This document shows positions 24,428 through 32,565 of a stretch of 64,000 nt of DNA, one piece after another. The notes beneath the pieces are model-generated. The model was not told the origin of the DNA and did not search any database. It saw nothing but the letters and a program-made list of their open reading frames with translations. Origin of the DNA: Streptomyces uncialis (GTDB lineage Bacteria; Actinomycetota; Actinomycetes; Streptomycetales; Streptomycetaceae); assembly GCF_036250755.1 (NCBI RefSeq), contig NZ_CP109583.1:7372001-7436000 (forward strand), in the 5' to 3' direction. How positions within the stretch are numbered: the first letter of the stretch is position 1; every line of letters begins with the position of its first letter. The position numbers and the translations under genes were made by a program.

Positions 24428-25578
24428 GGCGCGCGGACAACCGCGCAATGGACGAGGGCAGCCCCGCACCCGAAGAACAACGCACCGGGGCAGCACCGAA
24501 GGGGCGCGGGGAACCGCGCGAGCAACCACGGGCCACCCGCACCCGAACGGGAACCGCAAGGGGCGCGACCGAAGGGGCGCGAGGAACCGCGCACCCACGA
24601 GCGACCCGCACAGGAACAAGCACGCCCAGGTGTGGAACCCCAGGGGCGCGAGGAACTGCACAAAGACGAGGGCAGCCCCGCACCCGAAGAACAACGGCTC
24701 GGGGCAGCACCGAAGGGGCGCGGGGAACCGCGCACCCCACGAGCGACCCGCACGGGAACAAGTACGCCCAGGTGTGGAACCCCAGGGGCGCGGGGAACTG
24801 CGCGAGCAACCAAGGGCAACCCGCACCTGAACGGGAACCGGAAGGGGCGCGACCGAAGGGGCGCGGGGAACCGCGCACCCCACGAGCGACCCGCACAGGA
24901 ACAAGCACGCCCGGCACAGGAACCCCAGGGACCCGGGGAACAGCGCAAAGACGAGGGCAGACCCGCACCCGAAGAGCAACGGCTCGGGGCAGCACCGAAG
25001 GGGCGCGGGGAACTGCGCACCCACGAGCGGCCCGCACGGGAACAAGTACGCCCAGGTGTGGAACCCCAGGGGCGCGGGGAACCGCGCGAGCAACCACGGG
25101 CCACCCGCACCTGAACGGGAACCGGAAGGGGCGCGACCGAAGGGGCGCGAGGAACCGCGCACCCCACGAGCGACCCGCACAGGAACAAGCACGCCCAGGT
25201 GTGGAACCCCAGGGGCGCGAGGAACCGCGCAAAGACGAGGGCAGCCCCGCACCCGAAGAACAACGGCTGGGGGCAGCACCAAAGGGGCGCGGGGAACTGC
25301 GCACCCACGAGCGGCCCGCACGGGAACAAGTACGCCCAGGTATGGAACCCCAGGGGCGCGGGGAACTGCGCGAGCAACCATGGGCAACCCGCACCTGAAC
25401 GGGAACCGGAAGGGGCGCGACCGAAGGGGCGCGAGGAACCGCGCACCCCACGAGCGACCCGCACAGGAACAAGCACGCCCGGCACAGGAACCCCAGGGAC
25501 CCGGGGAACAGCACGACCCGCACAGGAAGGACGTACGCCCAGCGACGACAACCTCGCAAGCGCAAGCGAAGGCGACCC
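24428..25578 (+). repeat. Satellite-like array: 16 monomers of ~71 bp with a 284-bp higher-order period
   Basis: The 19-bp core GGGGCGCGRGGAACYGCGC starts at 24428 (degenerate), 24501, 24574, 24643, 24714, 24785, 24858, 24928 (degenerate), 25000, 25069, 25142, 25212, 25284, 25353, 25426 and 25496 (degenerate): steps of 69-73 bp. The DNA between cores is of only three kinds: A (AAAGACGAGGGCAGCCCCGC...), B (ACGAGCGACCCGCACRGGAA...) and C (GAGCAACCACGGGCCACCCG... followed by GGGGCGCGACCGAA). They recur in the order A-B-C-B, giving a 284-285 bp unit (24643, 24928, 25212, 25496). The array ends with the tag GCGCAAGCGAAGGCGACCC (25560-25578), 18 bp before the GntR start codon. Frames crossing it on both strands are repeat artefacts. 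Confidence 0.95.
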
Positions 25579-25596
25579 GTGGGGGACAATCACCCC

Positions 25597-25974
25597 GTGA
25601 ACCCCCTGAAGGTCGTGATCGACCAGGACACCCCCACCGCCCCCTTCGAACAACTCCGCGCCCAGATCGCCGATCAGGCCCGCTCGGGCACCCTGCCGAC
25701 CGGCTACCGGCTCCCCACCGTCCGCGCCCTCGCGGAGACCCTCGGCCTCGCCGCGAACACCGTTGCGAAGACCTACCGGGCCCTGGAGGCGGACGGGGTC
25801 ATCGAGACCCGGGGCCGCAACGGCACCTTCGTCGCCGCGGCGGGCGACGCCGCCACCCGGGAGACGGCCGTCGCCGCGATGACCTACGCGGAACGCGCCC
25901 TGCGCCTGGGTGTACCCGAGTCGCAGGCCCTCACCGCGGTCCGGGAGTCGCTCCGCGCGACATACGGCCGCTGA
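25597..25974 (+). CDS. GntR-family transcriptional regulator, short YtrA-type
   Basis: The 125-residue protein has a winged-helix DNA-binding domain (APFEQLRAQIADQARSGTLP, GYRLPTVRALAETLGLAANT, VAKTYRALEADGVIETRGRN) and only a ~45-residue helical tail (ERALRLGVPESQALTAVRES), as in YtrA-type GntR proteins that control ABC transporters. No transporter is adjacent. GTG 25597 is chosen; GACAAT at 25585-25590 lies 6 nt before it, so a leaderless transcript is possible. Its whole upstream region is the satellite array, so its promoter must lie in or just after the array end tag. Confidence 0.85.
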   Translation: MNPLKVVIDQDTPTAPFEQLRAQIADQARSGTLPTGYRLPTVRALAETLGLAANTVAKTYRALEADGVIETRGRNGTFVAAAGDAATRETAVAAMTYAERALRLGVPESQALTAVRESLRATYGR

Positions 25975-26058
25975 GCACGGCCGCCGACCGGCCTCGCGAC
26001 CGACCCGGCCCCCGACCCCGTACGACCTGTTCCGGCGTCCGGCCCGGCGCCGCCCCGG

Positions 26059-26664
26059 CTACCGGTGGAGGTCGATGAGCTGCGCGAGGTGACGCCCGGC
26101 CAGCTCCAGCGGCACCCCGCTGCGCGAGACCTGCGCGGCGAGCTCCGCGCCCTCCAGCGTGCTGATCACGGTGTGCGCCAGTTCCCCGGCGACCTCCTCG
26201 GCGAACCCCGCGTCCCGGAGCCGGACGGCGACCAGCTCACGCCAGCGCGCGAACGCCTCCGCCGCGGCCTCCTGGATGTCGGGCGCCCGGCTCGCCGTAC
26301 CCAGCGCGGTCGAGGTGACCGGGCAGCCGTCCAGCCACCCGGACTCCCGCAGCCCGGCCGCGAGGCCCACCGCGCACGCGGCGACGCCCTTCGCCGGATC
26401 GGCCTCGCTGTCCAGCCAGACCCGCAGCGCGTCGCCGAACTCCGCGTCGCCGTGCCGGATCGCGGCGACGGCGAGTTCCTGCTTGCCGCCGGGGAAGAAG
26501 TGGTACACCGAGCCGAGCGTGGCCGACGCCTCCAGGGAGATCTGCTTGATCCCCGTGCCGTCGTAGCCCTGCCGCTGCATCAGCTGTGACGCGGCCCGCA
26601 CGATCCGCTCGCGCGTCCCGACCGTCCCGCCGGAACTTTCGGGGGCTGTGCTCGTCGTCTTCAC
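26059..26664 (-). CDS. TetR-family repressor, LmrA/YxaF-like
   Basis: The 201-residue protein has the TetR helix-turn-helix (TRERIVRAASQLMQRQGYDG, IKQISLEASATLGSVYHFFP) and a C-terminal ligand domain of the LmrA/YxaF type (GWLDGCPVTSTALGTASRAP, FARWRELVAVRLRDAGFAEE). It is divergent from a reductase gene across 159 bp that contain two related operator-like sequences, one of them only 7-30 bp from its GTG start, so it most likely represses both itself and the reductase. The inducer is unknown. Confidence 0.88.
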   Translation of the reverse strand: MKTTSTAPESSGGTVGTRERIVRAASQLMQRQGYDGTGIKQISLEASATLGSVYHFFPGGKQELAVAAIRHGDAEFGDALRVWLDSEADPAKGVAACAVGLAAGLRESGWLDGCPVTSTALGTASRAPDIQEAAAEAFARWRELVAVRLRDAGFAEEVAGELAHTVISTLEGAELAAQVSRSGVPLELAGRHLAQLIDLHR

Positions 26665-26670
26665 GACGCG

Positions 26671-26736
26671 ATTCTATCGAATAGAACGTTCGCTACAGAG
26701 ACTCTGCTACGGTCCTCTCTAGATAGAGCGCTCGTT
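26671..26736. promoter_or_regulatory. Two operator-like sites between TetR and reductase genes
   Basis: ATAGAACGTTCGCT (26681-26694) and ATAGAGCGCTCGTT (26723-26736) share the pattern ATAGARCGYTCG with palindromic centres GAACGTTC and GAGCGCTC, 42 bp apart (four helical turns). A dyad TTCTAT-CGA-ATAGAA (26672-26686) overlaps the first. Both sites are AT-rich against the local background. Confidence 0.7.
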
Positions 26737-26823
26737 CTAGAGCACCCAAGGCCAGTCCTGGGGCTTCCGGGGCGCTCCATGCAGTCGGCAGTCGTCCACG
26801 TATGCGTGAAGGGATCCGGACAT

Positions 26824-27693
26824 ATGGACAAGCAGGCGGTCACCCTCATCGGACTCGGCCCCATGGGGCAGGCGATGGGCGCGGCGTTCCTGGACCGGGG
26901 GCACGCCCTCACGGTCTGGAACCGCAGCCCCGGCAAGGCGGACGGCCTGGTGGCGCGGAGCGCGGTCCTCGCGGACAGCGTCGAAGCGGCGCTGCGGGCC
27001 AACGACCTGGTCGTGCTGAGCCTGACCGACTACGAGGCGACGTACGGGGTCCTCGGTCCCGCGCAGGACGCGCTCGCGGGCCGGGTCGTCGTCAATCTCA
27101 GCTCGGACACCCCCGACCGGGCCCGCGAGGCGGCGGCCTGGATCGCGGAGCGCGGCGCCACGCATCTGACGGGCGGGGTCCGCGTACCGCCGTCCGGGAT
27201 AGGGCAGCCGGGGACGTCGACCTTCTACAGCGGCCCCCGGGAGGTGTTCGAACGGCACAAGGAGACCCTGGAGACGCTGACCGGCGCGGACTACCTCGGT
27301 GAGGACCCGGGCCGGGCGGCCCTCTTCTACCAGCTCCAGATGACTGTCTTCTGGACCACGATGCTGAGCTGGCTCCAGGCGGTGGCCCTGGCCGGGGCCC
27401 ATGGCGTCACGGCCGAGGAACTGGCCCCGTACGTCAAGGACACCGTGGACATCGGCCAGTTCCTGGACTTCTACTCCGCGCGCGTCGACCGGGGCGAGCA
27501 CCCCGGTGACGTCGACCGGCTCACCATGGGCGTCGCCAGCATCGAGCACGTGGTGCACACGGCCCGCGACTCGGGCGTGGACAGCACGCTGCCGTCGGCG
27601 GTCCACGACATCTTCCGGCGCGGAGTGGCGGCGGGCCGCGGTGCCGACAGCTTCACGAGCCTGCTGGAGGTGCTGAGGAAGCCTGCCGCGTGA
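26824..27693 (+). CDS. NADP-dependent imine reductase / 3-hydroxyacid dehydrogenase-like oxidoreductase
   Basis: The 289-residue protein starts with a Rossmann fold (VTLIGLGPMGQAMGAAFLDR, GHALTVWNRSPGKADGLVAR), with the WNRSP loop that favours NADPH. The middle has GVRVPPSGIGQPGTSTFYSG and the C-terminal helical domain (DTVDIGQFLDFYSARVDRGE, AGRGADSFTSLLEV) is like imine reductases/reductive aminases rather than the classical 3-hydroxyisobutyrate dehydrogenases. It may reduce an imine, ketone or be a detoxification enzyme. Controlled presumably by the divergent TetR gene. ATG 26824 follows GAAGGGATCC; an upstream ATG 26779 would add an unconserved extension. Confidence 0.83.
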   Translation: MDKQAVTLIGLGPMGQAMGAAFLDRGHALTVWNRSPGKADGLVARSAVLADSVEAALRANDLVVLSLTDYEATYGVLGPAQDALAGRVVVNLSSDTPDRAREAAAWIAERGATHLTGGVRVPPSGIGQPGTSTFYSGPREVFERHKETLETLTGADYLGEDPGRAALFYQLQMTVFWTTMLSWLQAVALAGAHGVTAEELAPYVKDTVDIGQFLDFYSARVDRGEHPGDVDRLTMGVASIEHVVHTARDSGVDSTLPSAVHDIFRRGVAAGRGADSFTSLLEVLRKPAA

Positions 27694-27771
27694 CGGCGAC
27701 GCGCTCCGCGAAGGCGGGCGGGGCGGACCACCGCGGTCCGGGGCGGTGGCGGCGGTGGTGGCGGCGGGAGG

Positions 27772-29247
27772 TCAACGGCCGGGGCCCGGCCGGGTGCCAG
27801 GGGTGCCCGCCGGGCCGGGACCCGGCACCTCGCCCCGCGCCCGGGGCGGCCCGCCCCGGGGCTCCTCCGGTTCGGGGTTCCTCCCGGTCCGGTCGCGGGA
27901 GCGGTCCATCTCCCGCCACTCCGGCCGCAGTCCGGTCAGCGTGGTCGTCAGGAAGTACGCCGCCCCGCCCGCGAGCAGCACCGGAGCCAGTCCGAACGCG
28001 GTGACGGCCGCCCCCGCGATCAGCCCGCCGAGCGGGATACCGGCCCAGGCCAGCGAGGCGACGAGCGCGCTCACCCGGCCCAGCAGCGGCCGGGGCACCC
28101 GCTCGTAGCGGATGGCGCCGAGGATCGGGTTGAGGAATCCGCTGCCGAAGCCGTCGACCAGGAAGACGGCCAGCACCACCCACATCGGGGCACCGGACGC
28201 GAGGACCACGAAGCGGGGCGCCCCGGCGCACAGGAAACCCACGAAGAAGACCGGCCTGCGCGGCATCCGGTGCGCGACGGCCGAGGCGATCAGTCCCGCG
28301 CAGATCGCCGCCACGCCGCCGGTCGCGGCCAGCAGTCCGATGGTCGCCGGACCGTTGCCCGACTCCTTGGCCCAGACCGGCAGCAGCACGGTGACGAAGC
28401 CGCTGGCCAGCAGATTGGTGACGGCGATCATGCCGGACAGGCTGAGCAGCAGCCGGTCACCACGCAGAAAGGCGAACCCTTCCCCGAACCGCCGCCAGTA
28501 CCCGGCCTCGACCCCCTTCCCCGCGCCGGACCCCGTACCCTTCCCCGCGCCGGACCCCGTACCCGACCCCGTACCCGACCCCGCGCCGGACCCTGCACCC
28601 GACCCCGTACCGGATTCCGCGCCGCGATGCTCGCCCAGGAGGGCCGTTCCCCGGCCCATTCCGCGCGGCAGCGTCACCGCGATGATCAGGGAACCGGCCG
28701 CGAAGCACACGGCGTTCACGGCGAGCCCGGCCATCGGCCCGGTCACGGCGATCAGCGCGCCGCCCGCCGCCGGGCCCAGGGTGGAGGCGAGCCGTTCGGT
28801 CACCCCGGCCAGCCCGGAGGCACGTTCCAGCGGGACCGCGCCGCGCTCGGCCGCCTCGGGGATCAGCACCTCCTTGGCCAGGTCCCCGGGCCCCCGCGCC
28901 GCTCCGATCACCGCGACCAGCGCCAGCAGCAGCCACAGGGGCAGGGCGTCCAGATGGTGCAGCACCGGGACCGCCACCGCGGCCGCCGCGCTGACCAGGT
29001 CGGTCGTCCAGGACACGGTGCGCGGCCCGGCCCGGTCGACCAGTGGCCCGGTGAACGCCTTGACCAGCACGTACGGCGTCATCTCGGCGAAGGCCACCAG
29101 CCCCGCCCGGGTCGCGCTGCCCGTCGTGCTGAGGACGAACCAGGGCAGCGCGATCGCGGATATCCGGGTGCCGACGACCGAGACCGCCATGGCGGCCAGG
29201 ACGCCCCCGAGGGCACCGGAGGGCCACCGCCCCGGGGCGGCGGTCAC
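27772..29247 (-). CDS. MFS transporter with a Gly/Ser/Thr-repeat central loop
   Basis: The 491-residue protein has the 12-segment layout of an MFS efflux pump (MFS_3-like): GGVLAAMAVSVVGTRISAIA first, the signature-like GPLVDRAGPRTVSWTTDLVS in the loop between segments 2 and 3, and FLVDGFGSGFLNPILGAIRY later. The long loop between halves carries a (GTGSGAGS)n-type insertion at about residues 213-245, encoded by a DNA repeat. A polar, Pro/Arg-rich tail ends the protein. Substrate unknown. Three copies of a 12-bp palindrome lie 165-225 bp upstream of its GTG start and may be an operator. Confidence 0.85.
   Translation of the reverse strand: MTAAPGRWPSGALGGVLAAMAVSVVGTRISAIALPWFVLSTTGSATRAGLVAFAEMTPYVLVKAFTGPLVDRAGPRTVSWTTDLVSAAAAVAVPVLHHLDALPLWLLLALVAVIGAARGPGDLAKEVLIPEAAERGAVPLERASGLAGVTERLASTLGPAAGGALIAVTGPMAGLAVNAVCFAAGSLIIAVTLPRGMGRGTALLGEHRGAESGTGSGAGSGAGSGTGSGTGSGAGKGTGSGAGKGVEAGYWRRFGEGFAFLRGDRLLLSLSGMIAVTNLLASGFVTVLLPVWAKESGNGPATIGLLAATGGVAAICAGLIASAVAHRMPRRPVFFVGFLCAGAPRFVVLASGAPMWVVLAVFLVDGFGSGFLNPILGAIRYERVPRPLLGRVSALVASLAWAGIPLGGLIAGAAVTAFGLAPVLLAGGAAYFLTTTLTGLRPEWREMDRSRDRTGRNPEPEEPRGGPPRARGEVPGPGPAGTPGTRPGPGR
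28508..28612 (-). repeat. In-frame tandem repeat inside the MFS gene
   Basis: Units like CCCCGTACCCGACCCCG / CCCCGCGCCGGACCCCGTAC repeat in a multiple-of-three register, encoding the Gly-Thr-Gly-Ser-Gly-Ala loop. Copy number is likely to vary between strains without breaking the frame. Confidence 0.8.
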
Positions 29248-29413
29248 GAGGACCCCGCTCCGGGGGACTCCGGTTCCGGCGGCGGACGGGTCACCAGCGA
29301 GATCCTCTCGGCATCCGACAGGGCGCCCACGGCGCCGGCCGGGGCGTCCCGCAAGCTACCGGTCCACGGCGGCGCGTGGTTCGCCCTGGTGAAAGACTGC
29401 TTCGACAAGGACA

Positions 29414-29473
29414 TCTTCGCGAAGAGGTTCCGTCGGTGCCGTCGTGACTCTTCGCGAAGAACTCTTCGCGGAG
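29414..29473. promoter_or_regulatory. Triple palindrome, TCTTCGCGAAGA
   Basis: The perfect 12-bp palindrome TCTTCGCGAAGA occurs at 29414-29425 and 29449-29460, and a third imperfect copy TCTTCGCGGAG at 29463-29473. They lie between the MFS start and the 3' end of the AAA gene. This is the arrangement of a repressor operator, yet no regulator gene is adjacent. Confidence 0.6.
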
Positions 29474-29484
29474 ATGGGTGCGCG

Positions 29485-30753
29485 CTACAGATACAGTCCC
29501 GCGTCCGCGCCGTCCCGGGCTCCCGGTACCGCCGCCGGGGAACTGCCCCGCCGCAGCGCGAACAGCTCCGCCAGCGTCGCCCCCTCGCGTCCCACGCCCT
29601 CCTCCGTACCGAGCCAGTCGACGGCCTCCGGGCGGGTCAGCGGACCGACCTCGATCCGGGCCAGGCAGCGTCCGGGCCGTACGACGGCCGGGTGCAGCCG
29701 CTCCAGGTCCTCGTTGGTGGTGACCCCGACGAGGACGTTGCGGCCCTGGCCGAGCAGACCGTCCGTCAGGTTCAGCAGCCGGGACAGGGCCTGCCCCGCC
29801 GTGTGCTTCGCGCCGCCCCGGATCAGCTCGTCGCAGTCCTCCAGGAGTAGCAGCCGCCAGCGGCCGTTCCCGGAGCCCTCGTCCTCACCGATCGCGATGT
29901 CCATCAGATAGCCGACATCGGAGAACAGCCGCTCCGGATCGAGCACGCAGTCCACCTGGCACCAGTCCCGCCACGAACGGGCCAGGGTGCGCAGCGCGGA
30001 GGTCTTGCCGGTGCCCGGCGGGCCGTGGAGCAGCAGCAGCCGCCCCGCGATGTCGTCCGCGGTCAGCTTCATCAGCCCGTCCATCGCCTCCGCGACGGGC
30101 GCGGTGTAGTTGGCGCGCGCCCCGGCCCAGGTGTCGGCGGAGATCTGCCGGGTGGTGCGGTGCGGACCGCGCCGCGGCGACACGTACCAGAAGCCCATCG
30201 TGACCGTCTCCGGCTGCGGCTCCGGCTCGTCGGACGCGCCTTCCGTCGCCTGCTCCAGCACCCGTTCCGCCAGCTCGGCGCTGGTCGCGGTGACCGTGAC
30301 GTCCGCGCCCTGCCGCCAGCGGGACACCAGCAGGGTCCAGCCGTCGCCCACCGCGAGGGTGTTGCCGCGGTTGTCGTCGCGGGTGGCCCGCACCACGGTC
30401 GCGCCGGGCGGCAGCAGGGTGGCCCCGGCCCGGACCCGCTCGATGGCCGTCCGGTGCGAGAACGGCTGCTCACCGTTCGCGAACCGCCCCAGGAACAGCG
30501 CGTCCACCACGTCGGACGTGCTGTCCTCGTCGTTCAGGGCGACCTGCATCGGCAGGACGGCGGCGAACGCGTCCCCCGGTACGGCGGCGGTGCCGGTGCC
30601 GGTTACGGTGCCGGTGAGGCCCTCCGGAGGGCCGTTGTCGGCGGTGCCCGCGGTATCGAGGTCGGGGGTGTTCAGGGGGGCATCGGTGGGGCGGTCGTCG
30701 TCCTGAGGCTCGTACGTCAGAGTGTGCTCCGTTCGGGTGGGCATGCCGGACAT
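29485..30753 (-). CDS. AAA-family ATPase with DUF5925-like N-terminal domain
   Basis: The ~422-residue cytosolic protein has an N-terminal ~190-residue domain (ALNDEDSTSDVVDALFLGRF, AIERVRAGATLLPPGATVVR) I associate with DUF5925, then an AAA module: Walker A LLLLHGPPGTGKTSALRTLA, Walker B RLLLLEDCDELI, sensor-1 NVLVGVTTNEDL and an arginine finger region HPAVVRPGRCLARIE. The order resembles proteasome-ATPase-like or chaperone-type AAA proteins, but no partner gene is near. The start is uncertain (ATG 30753 or 30744); neither has a good ribosome site. Function unknown; conserved in Streptomyces as far as I recall. Confidence 0.78.
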   Translation of the reverse strand: MSGMPTRTEHTLTYEPQDDDRPTDAPLNTPDLDTAGTADNGPPEGLTGTVTGTGTAAVPGDAFAAVLPMQVALNDEDSTSDVVDALFLGRFANGEQPFSHRTAIERVRAGATLLPPGATVVRATRDDNRGNTLAVGDGWTLLVSRWRQGADVTVTATSAELAERVLEQATEGASDEPEPQPETVTMGFWYVSPRRGPHRTTRQISADTWAGARANYTAPVAEAMDGLMKLTADDIAGRLLLLHGPPGTGKTSALRTLARSWRDWCQVDCVLDPERLFSDVGYLMDIAIGEDEGSGNGRWRLLLLEDCDELIRGGAKHTAGQALSRLLNLTDGLLGQGRNVLVGVTTNEDLERLHPAVVRPGRCLARIEVGPLTRPEAVDWLGTEEGVGREGATLAELFALRRGSSPAAVPGARDGADAGLYL

Positions 30754-30936
30754 GATGCGGCACCCGACTGCCCCGCGCATCCAGGTTTCCGGCCCGGCCC
30801 ACCCGTACAGCCCCGCCCGCCCGACGGCCCGGAGTCACGCACGGCCGTCCCGTCGGCACCACCCGGCGCGGGCGTCGGGACGCCCGCTACCGCCAGGGAG
30901 TTCCCCGGTGGTCGTGGGCCTCCGGGGAACCCCCCG

Positions 30937-31009
30937 GTGTCCGGGTGGGGTCGGCTCCCCGGACACGGAGCAGGGCCGCCCGTGGTGAAGTGGGGGGAGG
31001 CGGCCCTGC
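30937..31009 (-). terminator. Two hairpins downstream of the subtilase gene
   Basis: The nearer one pairs GCAGGGCCGCC (30970-30980) with GGCGGCCCTGC (30999-31009), 18 bp after the subtilase stop reading leftward. A second pairs GTGTCCGGG (30937-30945) with CCCGGACAC (30958-30966). Confidence 0.75.
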
Positions 31010-31027
31010 GACGATCGTGCGGGAGTG

Positions 31028-32266
31028 CTACGGAACCAGCCTGAGCAGCTTGTTCGGGGAACCGGAGCCGGGCGTGGTCACCACGCTGTTGGTGGCGCCG
31101 TTCACCAGTGCGGTGGAGACCTGGGCGGGTGTCGCCGTGGGCCTGCTGGACAGATATACGGCGGCGGCCCCGGCGACATGCGGCGCGGCCATCGACGTAC
31201 CGGAGATGGTGTTCGTGGCGGAGTCACCGGTGTGCCAGCCGGCCGTGATCGAGACACCCGGCGCGAACAGGTCCAGCACACTGCCGAAGTTGGACCAGCT
31301 CGCCTTGGCGTCGGTGTTGCTCGTCGCCCCGACCGTGATGGCCTGGGTGACCCGCGCGGGTGAGGTCGAGGACGCGTTGACGCCGCTGTTGCCCGCCGCG
31401 ACCGCGTAGGTCACCCCGCTGGCGATGGAGTTGCGGACGGCGTTGTCCAGGGTGGTGCTCGCGCCACCGCCGAGCGACATGTTCGCCACCGAGGGGCCGC
31501 TGTGGTTGCGGGTCACCCAGTCGACGCCCGCGATGACCCCGGCGGTGGTGCCCGAGCCGTTGTTGTCGAGGACGCGGACCGCCACGATCCGCGCCTTCTT
31601 CGCGACGCCGTACGTCGATCCCGCGATGGTGGTGGCCACATGGGTGCCGTGGCCGTTGCCGTCCTGGGCCACCGTGTCGCCCTCGATCGCGTCGTAGCCG
31701 TTGCCGGCCCGCCCGGTGAGCTGCGAGTGGCTGATCCGTACGCCGGTGTCGATGACGAACGCGGTCACCCCGGTGCCCGCGCTGTCCGGGTAGGTGTAGG
31801 TGCCGTTGAGCGGGCGGGCGGCCTGGTCGATCCGGTCCAGGCCCCAGGGCGCGTTGGTCTGGGTGGCCTGCACCCGCACCCGCTGGTTCTGCTCCACCGA
31901 CGCCACCTTGGGGTCGGCGGCGAGCCTGCGGGCCTCGGTGGCCGAGAGGGTGGCAGTGAAGCCGTTGAGGGCGCTGCGGAAGGTGGTGCGGACCGTACCG
32001 CCGTAGCCCGATATGAGCTTCTTGCCCTGCGGTGTGGAGGCCCGCAGTCCGGCGTCCTTCTTGAGGGTGACGATGTAGCTGTCCTTGACTGCCGTCGGCG
32101 AACCGGCCGCGAGGACGGTGCCCTCGGCGGGGGCGGCGTGCGCCGGGAGCGCGGTCAGCGAGCCCATGAGACCGGTGGCTGCCGCGACGGCGACGGCCAC
32201 CGCGATCCGGGCGGTACGCGTGGTGCGGGGGGTGCCGTGCGTGGTGGTGCTTCGCTGCTGTGCCAT
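31028..32266 (-). CDS. Secreted S8 subtilisin-family protease (proteinase K-like)
   Basis: The 412-residue prepro-protease has a long signal peptide (basic start MAQQRSTTTHGTPRTTRTAR then a hydrophobic run ending ...ALPAHA at about residue 44), an I9 inhibitor propeptide (residues ~62-132, DSYIVTLKKDAGLRAS ... SVEQNQRV), and a catalytic domain with Asp173 (VIDTG), His206 (GNGHGTHV) and Ser358 (SGTSMAAPH). PWGLDRIDQAARPLNGTYTY marks the mature start and the proteinase-K-like subgroup. No C-terminal domain. It would be exported, self-process and degrade extracellular protein. It is divergent from a secreted lipase gene over a 299-bp AT-richer region. Confidence 0.93.
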   Translation of the reverse strand: MAQQRSTTTHGTPRTTRTARIAVAVAVAAATGLMGSLTALPAHAAPAEGTVLAAGSPTAVKDSYIVTLKKDAGLRASTPQGKKLISGYGGTVRTTFRSALNGFTATLSATEARRLAADPKVASVEQNQRVRVQATQTNAPWGLDRIDQAARPLNGTYTYPDSAGTGVTAFVIDTGVRISHSQLTGRAGNGYDAIEGDTVAQDGNGHGTHVATTIAGSTYGVAKKARIVAVRVLDNNGSGTTAGVIAGVDWVTRNHSGPSVANMSLGGGASTTLDNAVRNSIASGVTYAVAAGNSGVNASSTSPARVTQAITVGATSNTDAKASWSNFGSVLDLFAPGVSITAGWHTGDSATNTISGTSMAAPHVAGAAAVYLSSRPTATPAQVSTALVNGATNSVVTTPGSGSPNKLLRLVP

Positions 32267-32565
32267 GACGAGGGAGCCCTCCTCCGGGCGGGCGCGTCGT
32301 GGGACGCGCGGTGTGGGGGGTGTGCGCGGGAGCGCGCACGGCGGCCCGGACGGACGCGTTCCGTTCGGGCCGTTCAGCAGCGTGCGTCATCCGCCCTGGC
32401 AGAGCAAGGGTGTTGACGACTTGTCATGGCGTCGTCATCTGAACGTAATTGAATGCATGGCGAATAAGGTGGGTTTGTTTCGGGGAGAATTGACATGGAC
32501 ACTTCCGGTTGAAAAGGCGTCCTGGTACGAAAGTTGAGCCAGAGATCCTGCTAAAGGGTGGTTCC

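Noticed and set aside
24428..25578. CRISPR array
   Set aside because: The 19-bp cores are evenly spaced, but spacers fall into three repeated types, are variable in length with the core, and no cas gene is present.
24219..25653. Long open frames on both strands across the array, with protein repeats such as RAPGVPHLGVLVPVR
   Set aside because: They exist in several frames at once because the repeat lacks stops; no start site, no domain, and composition follows the DNA repeat.
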